In this document: positions 21,785 through 29,320 of the stretch, piece after piece | Numbering within the stretch: the first letter of the stretch is position 1 | Layout: each line of letters starts with the position of its first letter | NCBI RefSeq assembly: GCF_947501385.1 | Contig: NZ_CANMVP010000036.1 | Location: forward strand, 1 to 36,012 | From: an uncultured Polaribacter sp. | GTDB taxonomy: Bacteria > Bacteroidota > Bacteroidia > Flavobacteriales > Flavobacteriaceae | Reading direction: 5' to 3' | Length of the DNA stretch: 36,012 nucleotides | Notes under the pieces: generated by a model | Told to the model about the DNA's origin: nothing | Database searches by the model: none | Seen by the model: the letters and a program-made list of their open reading frames with translations, nothing else | Made by a program: the position numbers and the translations under genes

Positions 21785-22642
21785 ATGAAAAATAGGCTAT
21801 TAACAACATTCATAATTTTTTTTAGTTTACAACTTTCTTCACAAGATTTGCTAGATGTTTTAGATGCTGAAACATCAGAAACAGAAAACGTAGTAACTGC
21901 TACTTTTAAAGGAACTAGAATTGTAAACGGACATTCGATTGAAAATAGAAAAGACAAAGAATTAGAATTTATCATTTCTCACAGATTCGGAAGAGTAAAT
22001 ACCGGTTTTGAAGAACTTTTTGGTTTAGATCAATCTAATATTCGTTTTTCTTTTGAATACGGCTTAACAGATAATTTAACTGCAGGTTTGGGAAGAAGTA
22101 GTTTTGAGAAAACCTACGATGGTTTCTTAAAGTACAGTTTGCTAAAACAAAGAACAGGCGCAAATTCTTTTCCGTTTGCTGTTTCTCTTTTTGGAAGTAT
22201 TGCAGCAAAAAGCCAGAAAGCAATTGCGGGTAACGAAAGATCTTTTGCAGAAAGTTTGTTTTATGTTGGGCAAGTTTTAGTGGCAAAAAAATTGAATTCT
22301 TCTGTGTCAATTCAACTAACACCAACTTATGTGCATAGAAATTTAACTGCGATAGCAGCAGATCCGCATGATATTTTTGCCTTGGGTTTTGGTACAAGAG
22401 TAAAGTTGAATAAAAGAGTTTCTTTAAATGCAGAATATTACCAACAGTTTAACAAACTAGAATCTATTAACGCTAGAAATTCTTTGGCTTTTGGTGTCGA
22501 TATAGAAACTGGTGGGCATGTTTTTCAAATCATTCTATCAAACGCAATTACCATGATAGAAAAAGGATTTATCACAGAAACTACTGGTAACTTTTTTGGT
22601 GGAGACATTCATTTAGGATTCAACCTTTCGAGGACTTTTTAA
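21785..22642 (+). CDS. DUF5777-type beta-barrel protein, cassette 2
   Basis: This 285-residue secreted protein has a signal peptide (about 1-19) and many short alternating strands, a probable outer-membrane barrel. It is the paralogue of 15852-16757: shared points are ATFKGTRIVNGHSIENRK, YGLTDNLTAGLGRSSFEKTYDGFLKYSLLKQR, a VAKKLNSSVSIQLTPTYVHR segment and AADPHDIFALGFGTR against GDPNSQFAVGFGGR. It ends the cassette 2 operon; a hairpin with a T-run about 115 bp downstream is the likely terminator. It ends in an aromatic residue (LSRTF), as many outer-membrane barrels do for assembly. The molecular role is unknown; with YceI and a lipoprotein head it could form an envelope-spanning module. Confidence 0.8.
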   Translation: MKNRLLTTFIIFFSLQLSSQDLLDVLDAETSETENVVTATFKGTRIVNGHSIENRKDKELEFIISHRFGRVNTGFEELFGLDQSNIRFSFEYGLTDNLTAGLGRSSFEKTYDGFLKYSLLKQRTGANSFPFAVSLFGSIAAKSQKAIAGNERSFAESLFYVGQVLVAKKLNSSVSIQLTPTYVHRNLTAIAADPHDIFALGFGTRVKLNKRVSLNAEYYQQFNKLESINARNSLAFGVDIETGGHVFQIILSNAITMIEKGFITETTGNFFGGDIHLGFNLSRTF

Positions 22643-22757
22643 TCGAAAATAGCTTCTCTTTATTTAAGTTCGAATTTCCAATAAAATGATCATTTCAGTG
22701 GTGTGTATGCGCAAATTAATTGTGCAATGAAACCAAATTTCAAAAATAATTATTGAG

Positions 22758-22820
22758 AAATAGCTTTGTTGTATTTTACAAATTCATTATCAAAAAATAA
22801 TACAACAAGCTATTTTTAAT
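22758..22820 (+). terminator. Probable terminator of cassette 2
   Basis: Arms 22758-22775 and 22799-22815 pair over 17 bp with one bulged base, then ATTTTTAAT follows. It lies 115 bp after the DUF5777 stop. The rest of the 225-bp gap 22643-22867 shows nothing I can name. Confidence 0.6.
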
Positions 22821-22867
22821 CTCTATTTTTCTGTTTTTATACAGAAGAGTACTAAAACCATACAGGC

Positions 22868-23290
22868 ATGTTTCAAAGAACTTATACAGTGAAAGGCGAA
22901 GATGTAAATGATTTTATGGTGATGCAAAACGCGGCATTTTTAAATTACGCTTCTAAATTATTTGATACCTTTCTTTTCGTAAATGGTTTTGCAAAACTGA
23001 AAATGAATACTTTAAAAGTGGGGGTTCAAAAAAGTAATGCTCAAATTAAGCATCACAACTATTTAATGTTTACACAACCATTTTCTATAGAATTAGATTG
23101 TAAAGAATTGGGTTTGTGTGAAAAGAAAATGACGATAGAAGTTCATTTTTACAATCAAAAAAAGGAACTTTGTGCAACCATAAATAGCGCACTTTTTTGG
23201 TTCGATTATAGTTCTTGGGAATCTGTAAAACCACCAAAAACAATTGCAAAACATTTCTTGAACAATCAAAAATTTAGAAGAGTTGGTTAG
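22868..23290 (+). CDS. Hot-dog fold thioesterase (4HBT type)
   Basis: This 140-residue protein has the single hot-dog domain of the 4-hydroxybenzoyl-CoA / YbgC-type thioesterases: QRTYTVKGEDVNDFMVMQNAAFLNYASKLFDTFLFVNGF corresponds to the N-terminal strand and the long central helix, followed by the sheet (QIKHHNYLMFTQPFSIELDCKELG) and LCATINSALFWFD. In place of the catalytic Asp of the usual VDxxGHVNNxxY motif it has EDVNDFMVMQNAAFLNYA, so the active residue is not obvious. It probably hydrolyses acyl-CoA or acts on a related acyl ester in the cytoplasm. It is a single gene after the cassette 2 terminator. The family call is good, the enzyme activity uncertain. Confidence 0.7.
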   Translation: MFQRTYTVKGEDVNDFMVMQNAAFLNYASKLFDTFLFVNGFAKLKMNTLKVGVQKSNAQIKHHNYLMFTQPFSIELDCKELGLCEKKMTIEVHFYNQKKELCATINSALFWFDYSSWESVKPPKTIAKHFLNNQKFRRVG

Positions 23291-23399
23291 TTTTTCTATC
23301 AACGTTAAAACTGATGCAGTATGATTTTAATGTTTTGTTTATCAGTTCAGTATCTAGCGAATTTACATTTTTTAGGTTGAAGTGAATAAGTGAATATTG

Positions 23400-23951
23400 C
23401 TATTTTTTCAGCTTAATTTTAGAATTGCTTTGTTCTAAAAGCGCTAAATAATCTTCAATTTTAAAAACTTTGCTACTAAAACGAGAGGTTCTGTTTCGTC
23501 CTTCATTTTGCCTTACAATAGATCGGGCATACCGTCTAATTTCGTCTTTACAGGTTAAGATGATACCAGGAATTGGTGTACTTTTTCCATCATCATCTTT
23601 CGCAACCATCGTAAAATAAGAAGAATTACAATGCTTTGTATTGCCAGTTCTAATATTTTCAGATTCTACTCGCAAGCCAACCACCATAGAGGTTCTACCG
23701 GTATAATTTACAGAAGCTTTTAAGGTTAATAACTCACCAACTTCTATAGGATTTAAAAAATCGACTTTATTTACAGAAGCGGTAACACAATAATTTCCTG
23801 AATGCTTAGAAGCGCAAGCAAATGCAATTTGATCCATCAGATTTAGAATATGCCCGCCATGAATTTTACCGCTAAAATTAGAATGCGAAGGCAACATTAA
23901 TTCAGTAATGGTTAACTGAGAATCTTTAATCTCTTTAAACTTTTTATTCAT
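23400..23951 (-). CDS. Acyl-CoA thioesterase (YciA/ACOT type)
   Basis: This 183-residue hot-dog thioesterase would hydrolyse acyl-CoA to free acid and CoA. Conserved segments are MLPSHSNFSGKIHGGHILNLMDQIAFACASKHSG (the GxIxGGxIxxxMDxxA motif, with the Asp near residue 41), CVTASVNKVDFLNPIEVGELLTLKASVNYTGRTSMVVGLRVESEN and the following SSYFTMVAKDDDGK strand; these identify the YciA/ACOT hexameric group. The C-terminal extension (about 140-183) is charged and may be flexible. Its start overlaps the end of the upstream small membrane protein gene by 8 bp, so the two form an operon. The chain-length preference cannot be read. Confidence 0.88.
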   Translation of the reverse strand: MNKKFKEIKDSQLTITELMLPSHSNFSGKIHGGHILNLMDQIAFACASKHSGNYCVTASVNKVDFLNPIEVGELLTLKASVNYTGRTSMVVGLRVESENIRTGNTKHCNSSYFTMVAKDDDGKSTPIPGIILTCKDEIRRYARSIVRQNEGRNRTSRFSSKVFKIEDYLALLEQSNSKIKLKK

Positions 23952-24327
23952 CTACATTGTTTTTACCTCTAAAATGAGGCGAATTTTCTTGTGTTACTTT
24001 GGTAATAAAATATTTGGTATCTCCCAACCAAAAGAAAGTTGCGTAGCGTTCTTTATAAGACAACTTCACGTATTTTCCTTGGTATTTCTGTAAATTTTCA
24101 ATCACTTTTTTATTTTTGTCTTCCACAGAAAAAGAAAAAATCTGTGCACCAGAAATTCCTTGGCTAATTTCTCCTTCCCACGTTTTTACTAAAACACCTT
24201 TTCTACTAATTTTTATCAACTCACCAGATCTTACTCCGGTACTATAGGTAATAAAATAGACCAATACATAATACAAAACAGTTAGTATGATTAAAGAACT
24301 CACTAAAACACCTATGATTTTTTTCAT
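23944..24327 (-). CDS. Small membrane-anchored protein of unknown function
   Basis: This is a 127-residue protein with one N-terminal hydrophobic helix (about 4-27) and an extracytoplasmic domain rich in beta strands (SGELIKISRKGVLVKTWEGEI ... GAQIFSFSVEDKNKKVIENLQKYQGKYVKLSYKERYATFFWLGDTKYFITKV). I recognise the type from other Bacteroidota genomes, where similar short proteins have been labelled 6-phosphogluconate dehydrogenase, but no dehydrogenase motif is present here and that label should not be used. It is first in a two-gene operon with the acyl-CoA thioesterase, overlapping by 8 bp. A TAGATTTG box (minus strand, 24347-24340) sits 13 bp upstream and may be its -7 element. The function is unknown. 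Confidence 0.75.
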   Translation of the reverse strand: MKKIIGVLVSSLIILTVLYYVLVYFITYSTGVRSGELIKISRKGVLVKTWEGEISQGISGAQIFSFSVEDKNKKVIENLQKYQGKYVKLSYKERYATFFWLGDTKYFITKVTQENSPHFRGKNNVDE

Positions 24328-24383
24328 ATTTCAAAAATACAAATCTAATTTTTAGTAAGAGAAGAATTATTCAGCATTTATTT

Positions 24384-24414
24384 TTCCTCTTTAAGTGCTT
24401 TTTTTCCTTTTTTA
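24384..24414 (+). promoter_or_regulatory. Third double TTCC box, upstream of the secreted CxxCH protein
   Basis: TTCCTCTTTAA (24384-24394) and TTCCTTTTTTA (24404-24414) are direct repeats exactly 20 bp apart; the first is identical over 11 bases to the first box of cassette 1. Unlike the two cassette promoters there is no TATAAW 27 bp on, and the ATG at 24601 is 197 bp from the second box, so a long leader or a different promoter spacing is implied. It lies in a divergent gap and could also affect the gene at 24327. Confidence 0.6.
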
Positions 24415-24600
24415 AGTAATATTTATTGTGTCATCGTTAAAGAATCTCTTTATTTACATAATTGAATAAAAATTACAATTTGGACGATTATTATAAATTT
24501 TTAACATTAAATATTAGAAATTAATAAGAATAATTTGGTATTTTTAGGAAATTTTTACAATTACAAAACCAACTATTTAACTAATTTAAACAGAATCAAA

Positions 24601-25374
24601 ATGAAAAAAAACTACCTTTTTAAATTCTTATTGCTAGCAATCCCTGTTACTGCTTTGTTACTAATGTCTAATTCTGGTGGAATAACAGCTGGAAGAAGTG
24701 GATCACCAGGAGATGGTGGTAACTCATGTGCAGGATGTCATACAGGAGGATCAGTTGGTGTGTCTGCAAATATTACAACGAACATTCCTGCTGGTGGATA
24801 CGAATTGAATACAAATTATACAGTTTCAGTTAATGCTACTTCTTCTGCGGCTGGTGGCTTTCAAATGGTTGCAGAAAACGCTTCGAATACAAAAGTGGGT
24901 GCATTTACGGCGGGTACAGGCTCTAGAACTACTACAGATAAGTTAAGAATAACTCATAGTAATTCTGATAATAACTCTTGGTCTTTTACTTGGAAATCTC
25001 CAGCTACAGACGCTGGAAATATTAAATTTTATGCAGCTGCAGTGGTGGCAAATGGAGATGGTAATAATGGTGCTGGAGATAAGGTTGCGCTAACAAGTAC
25101 CTCAGGAGCTACCGTTTTAGGAATTTCAGAAGCAAAACGTTTAAATTTTGATATGTTTCCTAATCCTTCTTCAGAAAATGTAACCATTCAATTGCCTTCT
25201 GGTGCAAATACTGCTGTGGTAGATTTTTATGATTATGTAGGAAGATTGGCGTTGTCTAAAAAAATAACAACTTTAAATAATAAAATTGAGGTTGCCAATT
25301 TAAGTGCAGGTGTGTATCTTTTAAAAGTGGTGACAGATGATAAAATTGGAAGTCAGCAATTTATAAAAAATTAA
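24601..25374 (+). CDS. Secreted CxxCH protein with type IX secretion sorting domain
   Basis: This 257-residue protein has a signal peptide (hydrophobic 5-22), then GRSGSPGDGGNSCAGCHTGGSVGV with a CAGCH heme-type motif (43-47) at the start of the mature chain. The middle (about 55-175) is a beta-sandwich of the choice-of-anchor V / Reeler-like type, and the last 75 residues form a type A Por secretion C-terminal domain (FDMFPNPSSENVTI ... NLSAGVYLLKVVTDDKIGSQQFIKN). It is therefore exported by the type IX system to the cell surface, consistent with gliding genes in the window. I chose the ATG at 24601 because it starts at the signal peptide; an upstream TTG at 24535 would add 22 residues. It carries the same double box as the two cassettes. 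Whether heme is bound is untested. Confidence 0.8.
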   Translation: MKKNYLFKFLLLAIPVTALLLMSNSGGITAGRSGSPGDGGNSCAGCHTGGSVGVSANITTNIPAGGYELNTNYTVSVNATSSAAGGFQMVAENASNTKVGAFTAGTGSRTTTDKLRITHSNSDNNSWSFTWKSPATDAGNIKFYAAAVVANGDGNNGAGDKVALTSTSGATVLGISEAKRLNFDMFPNPSSENVTIQLPSGANTAVVDFYDYVGRLALSKKITTLNNKIEVANLSAGVYLLKVVTDDKIGSQQFIKN

Positions 25375-25391
25375 CGGGGGATTTTTTTTAT

Positions 25392-25553
25392 TGAACTCAT
25401 CTTGATTTTTTGTTTTTAACCGAAAATGAGTTGAAATTTGTTCAGATGAGACACTTTTTGAAAGGCATAGCATCGCTACGCATAAAAAAAGTAACGAAAT
25501 ATGAGCGAATTTTAGCCATTTTTTAGGAAATAGAAAAAGTCAAGACGAGTTCA
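25392..25553. repeat. 162-bp imperfect palindromic repeat element
   Basis: Outer arms 25392-25411 and 25534-25553 match at 18 of 20 positions; inner segments are also partly complementary, and the centre is a hairpin GCATAGC-ATC-GCTACGC (about 25466-25482). The whole forms one long imperfect palindrome without coding capacity, between the secreted protein stop and a terminator. It resembles a degenerate MITE or a repeat-derived structured RNA; no target duplication was seen. Confidence 0.55.
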
Positions 25554-25558
25554 TTGTT

Positions 25559-25593
25559 AAAAACCGATTGTATTTATTGCAATCGGTTTTTTT
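25559..25593 (+). terminator. Intrinsic terminator before the GlmU-like gene
   Basis: AAAACCGATTG (25559-25569) pairs perfectly with CAATCGGTTTT (25579-25589) around a 9-base loop, followed by more T residues. It ends transcripts coming from 24601; its T-run then overlaps the -33 region of the next promoter. Confidence 0.85.
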
Positions 25594-25618
25594 TGTATTT
25601 TTTTTTAAAGTAAATTTG
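25592..25618 (+). promoter_or_regulatory. Promoter of the GlmU-like gene
   Basis: TTG (25592-25594), 16 bp, TAAATTTG (25611-25618): a match to the Bacteroidota -33/-7 promoter, 22 bp upstream of the ATG at 25640. Confidence 0.55.
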
Positions 25619-25639
25619 TGCGACTTCAAAAAATAGAAA

Positions 25640-26815
25640 ATGAACTACATTTTATTTGATAGTGATGTTAGAAAATCATTATTGCCATTTACATATACAA
25701 GACCCGTTGCAGACATTAGAATAGGGATTTTAACCATTAGAGAAAAATGGGAAAAACATTTGGGTTTAACCACTACAACAATTACTGAAGCATACTTAGA
25801 GGAAAAATTTCCTATGGTAGAAATGGAAGAAAATATTTTAATAAATGCTTCTTTTTGTCCTACAACATCTTTGGTTGAAAAAGTAAGAAACCTTTCTAAA
25901 AACGAAGCTATTTTTAAAGGTGAAGACGTCATTGCATTCTATACGACAGATTCTCAAGAAGAAGTAAATTTTGAGGAGTATACGCATATTGAATTTGATG
26001 AAGAAATCATTCAAATAAAAAATACTTGGGATATTTTTTCTTTCAATGGAAAAGCAATTCAAGAAGATTTCGATTTAATTACAGAAGATAGAACTTCAGA
26101 ACCCATACCAGAAGGTGTTCAAGTTTTAAATAAAGAAAATATTTTTATTGAAGAAGGAGCAACAATTGTTTTTGCTACTTTAAATGCTTCAGCTGGTCCT
26201 ATTTATATTGGGAAAGATGCTTTAATTATGGAAAATTCTTCTATAAGAGGTCCATTTGCAATGGGAGAGCATGCAGTGGTTAAAATGGGCACAAAAATTT
26301 ACGGAGATACCACATTAGGACCTTATTGTAAAGTAGGCGGAGAAATAAACAATTCCGTTTTATTTGGATATACTAGCAAAGGACACGATGGTTATTTAGG
26401 AAATGCTGTTTTGGGTGAATGGTGTAATTTAGGTGCAGACACCAACAACTCGAATTTAAAAAACAACTATACAGAAGTAAAACTATGGAATTATGAATCT
26501 GGTAATTTTGCCAAGACAGGATTGCAGTTTTGTGGATTGATGATGGGAGACCATTCTAAATGCGGCATAAATACCATGTTTAACACTGGAACTGTAATTG
26601 GTGTAAGTGTGAATCTTTTCGGGAGCGGATTTCCAAGAAATTTTATTCCCTCTTTTAGTTGGGGAGGCGCATCTGGTTTTACAATTTTTCAAATGAACAA
26701 AGTATACGAAGTGGCAATGGCTGTTTTAAAAAGAAAAAGCTTGGAGTTTGAAGAAATGGATAAAAAAATTCTAGCACATGTTTTTGAAGAAACAAAACAA
26801 TATCGAAATTATTAG
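25640..26815 (+). CDS. GlmU-like sugar nucleotidyltransferase / left-handed beta-helix protein
   Basis: This 391-residue protein belongs to a Bacteroidota GlmU-like family of usual length. The N terminus (NYILFDSDVRKSLLPFTYTRPVADIRIGILTIREKWE) matches the putative nucleotidyltransferase half, although the canonical GxGTRM pyrophosphorylase loop is absent, so catalytic activity in UDP-sugar synthesis is doubtful. The C-terminal half (about 170-360) is a left-handed beta-helix with hexapeptide-like repeats (IFIEEGATIVFATLNASAGPIYIGKDALIMENSSIRGP ... VKMGTKIYGDTTLGPYCKVGGEINNSVLFG), as in acyltransferases. It probably takes part in sugar-nucleotide or cell-envelope metabolism. It is a single gene between two strong terminators. 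Confidence 0.82.
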   Translation: MNYILFDSDVRKSLLPFTYTRPVADIRIGILTIREKWEKHLGLTTTTITEAYLEEKFPMVEMEENILINASFCPTTSLVEKVRNLSKNEAIFKGEDVIAFYTTDSQEEVNFEEYTHIEFDEEIIQIKNTWDIFSFNGKAIQEDFDLITEDRTSEPIPEGVQVLNKENIFIEEGATIVFATLNASAGPIYIGKDALIMENSSIRGPFAMGEHAVVKMGTKIYGDTTLGPYCKVGGEINNSVLFGYTSKGHDGYLGNAVLGEWCNLGADTNNSNLKNNYTEVKLWNYESGNFAKTGLQFCGLMMGDHSKCGINTMFNTGTVIGVSVNLFGSGFPRNFIPSFSWGGASGFTIFQMNKVYEVAMAVLKRKSLEFEEMDKKILAHVFEETKQYRNY

Positions 26816-26905
26816 ATTTCTAAATTTTGAAAATAAGAACTTGCACTCTTTTCAACCAACGGCAAACTGAGCATGTAATAGTTTTTTAAAAACTGAGTCT
26901 GAAAT

Positions 26906-26951
26906 ATATAAAAAACCGTAAAATGTAGCTACATTTTACGGTTTTTTATAT
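26906..26951. terminator. Bidirectional terminator, 46-bp perfect palindrome
   Basis: Every position from 26906 to 26951 is complementary to its mirror position; the core is CCGTAAAATGTAG and its complement flanked by A- and T-runs. It lies between two convergent genes (stop at 26815 plus, stop at 26979 minus) and serves both directions. Confidence 0.92.
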
Positions 26952-26978
26952 GAATTACTCAAAAAGGAGAACAGCCAC

Positions 26979-27716
26979 TTAATTTCTTTCTACAATACTC
27001 CCTGAGCCTACAGATTTACTATCAATATGTTTTGGGTTTCCTTTATAATAAATACTTCCAGAACCTACCAATTTTGCTTTTATTTTATTATTTACCGTTG
27101 TTTTTATACTTCCAGAGCCCGCAATGGTAGCATTTAGTTCTTCTGTAGTTAAATGATAAGCTCTGATACTTCCAGAGCCTGCAATAGAACATTTTAATTG
27201 GTTTGTAGTTCCTTTTAGGTTGATGTTCCCAGAACCGCCAATATTAGTGCTTATTTCGTCTGAATCTATGTGTAGTTCGATATTTCCAGAACCCCCTAAA
27301 TTTACATTAAAATCGTTTGCTTTTAAAGTTGTTTTACTAGAAATATTTCCAGACCCCCCTAAAGCAACACTTTCAATATCATCTACGGGTACGGTTACTG
27401 TTAATCTTTTTGTTGTTCTAATGTTTGTGTTTTTTTTATATTTTATTTTCAAAGTTCCTCCACTGACTTCTGTTTCAATATATGGAATGATATTTTCTTC
27501 GCCTTCAATAGTAATGTTGCCTTCTTTTCCTTTGACAAGAAGTACATCAAAAGAGCCACCAGCTGCAATACCATTATAATTAGATGTTGTTCTATTTACA
27601 GTAACAATCGTTCCGTTTCCTTTAATTTTCTTGCTTTTTCCCCACCAATTTTGTGCGTTCACAGAAAAAGTAAGTGTTAATAAGATACTAGCTAAAAGTA
27701 TTTTTTTGGTCATCAT
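26979..27716 (-). CDS. Head-GIN domain protein (DUF2807)
   Basis: This 245-residue secreted protein has a signal peptide (MMTKKILLASILLTLTFSVNA) and one long right-handed beta-helix-type domain with seven repeats of GSG(N/S)I: GGSGNIS, GGSGNIE, GGSGNIN, AGSGSIR, AGSGSIK, VGSGSIY, VGSGSIV, about 20 residues apart. This is the putative auto-transporter adhesin head-GIN family of Bacteroidota. It is the last gene of the sigma/anti-sigma operon, 16 bp after the DUF4097 gene. A TTG at 27746 would extend the frame over the end of that gene; ATGs at 27716 and 27713 begin the signal peptide and are better. The family is clear; its biological role is not known. Confidence 0.85.
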   Translation of the reverse strand: MMTKKILLASILLTLTFSVNAQNWWGKSKKIKGNGTIVTVNRTTSNYNGIAAGGSFDVLLVKGKEGNITIEGEENIIPYIETEVSGGTLKIKYKKNTNIRTTKRLTVTVPVDDIESVALGGSGNISSKTTLKANDFNVNLGGSGNIELHIDSDEISTNIGGSGNINLKGTTNQLKCSIAGSGSIRAYHLTTEELNATIAGSGSIKTTVNNKIKAKLVGSGSIYYKGNPKHIDSKSVGSGSIVERN

Positions 27717-27732
27717 TTTTATTTTTAGGATG

Positions 27733-28812
27733 TTAATTTTCTTCAATTCTTACGCTACCATATTGAGAGTTTACTCTTAGTGTAGCCTTTGTATTTCCTT
27801 GGCCATATTTGCCTTCGTAGTATTTTTTTGTAGATTTTGAAATACTTTTATACATTTCGATATGATCATCATTTCTTTTAAAACTACTGTATTGTAAATC
27901 AATTTCAAAATTGAAAGAAATACCACTTTCTACTCCAATTCTTATACCCGTATACTGACCAGAAATACCAACGTTTTCAAAATCATCCTTTAGGTTTTTT
28001 ATGGTTAAAGAACCATAATCGGTGTCTATGGTTAAATTTTTTCTAACAGTTCCAAAACGCATCGTTACGTAATCTGAATTTCCATTGATATTTTCAACAT
28101 CATTTACGGTAATGGCGCCATAATCTAAATTAAAATCAATAACACCCGCTTTGTCGAATTTTAATGTTGAATAATCTGCATTCAATTTAATGTTTTCAGA
28201 GTTTTCTATGGTCAGTTTTGAATAATCAATATTGATATTTCCACTTTTCATAGCTCTAATGGAAGAACTAGAACAGTAATCTAAATTAATCGTATTGTTG
28301 TCTGCTAATAATTCTCCAATAGCAATTTTGCCATAATCGCAATGAATAGCTGCTTTACCAGATAAATTTCCTAAATAAATGCTACCATAATCGTTATCTA
28401 AATCTACAGAATTGGTTTTTGGCATTTTAACAATATAATTGATTTTGTAATTGGTGTTTTTACTTTTTCCCCACCAAGACCAATTGCTTTTCTTTTCACC
28501 AAATAGGGTTTCAGCTTCCACGTAAGATGCACTTGCACTGAATGCGATTCTAATAGAGTTTAGCTTTGTTTCAACTTCATCTAAATCGTCTCCCTTTACG
28601 GTAATGATTACTTCAATTTCTACACGGTTTTTGTCCCAAGTTGTAATGTTTAAGTCACCATATCTATTGTTTAAAAGCACCTTAGCATCTGAGTTTACAT
28701 TGTATGCTTTTTTAACTTTTTTTGTTTTCTCATGTCGCTTTTCATCATTATTTGCGTTTGCAATTATGGGGAGCAACAGGAGTAAAAATGTAATTTTATA
28801 GATAGATTTCAT
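27733..28812 (-). CDS. DUF4097-like beta-helix protein
   Basis: This 359-residue secreted protein has a signal peptide (about 1-20, ending ANA). The mature chain is a repetitive beta-helix in which a DYGxI/L motif recurs about every 20 residues (NRYGDLNI, NDYGSIYL, CDYGKIAI, DYSTLKF, DYGAITV, DYGSLTI, SQYGSVRI). This is the DUF4097 type often found with ECF sigma factors and head-GIN proteins in Bacteroidota. It overlaps the end of the anti-sigma gene by 17 bp and precedes the head-GIN gene by 16 bp, so all are in one operon. It probably sits in the periplasm or outer surface; no enzymatic motif is visible. Confidence 0.82.
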   Translation of the reverse strand: MKSIYKITFLLLLLPIIANANNDEKRHEKTKKVKKAYNVNSDAKVLLNNRYGDLNITTWDKNRVEIEVIITVKGDDLDEVETKLNSIRIAFSASASYVEAETLFGEKKSNWSWWGKSKNTNYKINYIVKMPKTNSVDLDNDYGSIYLGNLSGKAAIHCDYGKIAIGELLADNNTINLDYCSSSSIRAMKSGNINIDYSKLTIENSENIKLNADYSTLKFDKAGVIDFNLDYGAITVNDVENINGNSDYVTMRFGTVRKNLTIDTDYGSLTIKNLKDDFENVGISGQYTGIRIGVESGISFNFEIDLQYSSFKRNDDHIEMYKSISKSTKKYYEGKYGQGNTKATLRVNSQYGSVRIEEN

Positions 28813-29320
28813 TTTTTATAGTATTAGGATTCTTTATTTGATCTATTTGTTTTAGAGTTCTTTCTAAAATATCTAAGCGTCTTTGGTAATTTTTTATCAT
28901 TGCACTAATAATTCTTCTGTGCTTTCCGTTTTTAGTCAACTCATGAATAAAAATTTTGTAATTGTCTTCTAGTTCTTCCAATTCGTCTAAAGCACTTTCT
29001 ATGATGGTTTCTGTTTCTAAACTTCTGTTTTTTTCTAAAGTTTTAATTTCTTGATTGATGGTAGACACAAAATAGTTTTGTACTTCTTCCATTTTTGGCG
29101 AAACATCTGCCAAATCTAGTTGTCTTTTCTGATGGTTGCTGCCTAGCCAAAATCCGAAAATTAAAACGACAGAAGCCGCTACACTTAACCATTTCCAAGA
29201 GGTTTTCTTTTGGCTTTTTGACGAGTTTAATCTGCGTTCGAAACGTTCTAAATGTCCAGCGTTCGGTTCTTCTAAATTGAAATTATTTTCAGAAAAAAAA
29301 TGATGTAATTTATCTTCCAT
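28796..29320 (-). CDS. Membrane protein, probable anti-sigma factor
   Basis: This 174-residue single-pass protein has a cytoplasmic N terminus (MEDKLHHFFSENNFNLEEPNAGHLERFERRL), a transmembrane helix (about 42-62, KWLSVAASVVLIFGFWLGS) and a coiled-coil periplasmic part (EEVQNYFVSTINQEIKTLEKNRSLETETI ... LDILERTLKQIDQI). It starts inside the end of the sigma factor gene (11-bp overlap), the standard sigma/anti-sigma arrangement, and most likely holds the sigma factor inactive until an envelope signal arrives. It lacks the zinc-binding HxxxCxxC motif of ZAS anti-sigmas. A TTG at 29347 precedes the ATG at 29320, which fits the family N terminus better. The anti-sigma role is inferred from position and topology. 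Confidence 0.75.
   Translation of the reverse strand: MEDKLHHFFSENNFNLEEPNAGHLERFERRLNSSKSQKKTSWKWLSVAASVVLIFGFWLGSNHQKRQLDLADVSPKMEEVQNYFVSTINQEIKTLEKNRSLETETIIESALDELEELEDNYKIFIHELTKNGKHRRIISAMIKNYQRRLDILERTLKQIDQIKNPNTIKNEIYL

Noticed and set aside
22643..22757. Fourth double TTCC box (TTCTCTTTATTTAAG ... TTTCC)
   Set aside because: The spacing is 22 rather than 20 bp and the first box lacks TTCC; similarity is no better than expected in T-rich DNA.
23944..24327. Annotation as 6-phosphogluconate dehydrogenase
   Set aside because: The protein has 127 residues with an N-terminal membrane helix and no Rossmann or dehydrogenase motif; the label seen for such proteins appears to be an error.
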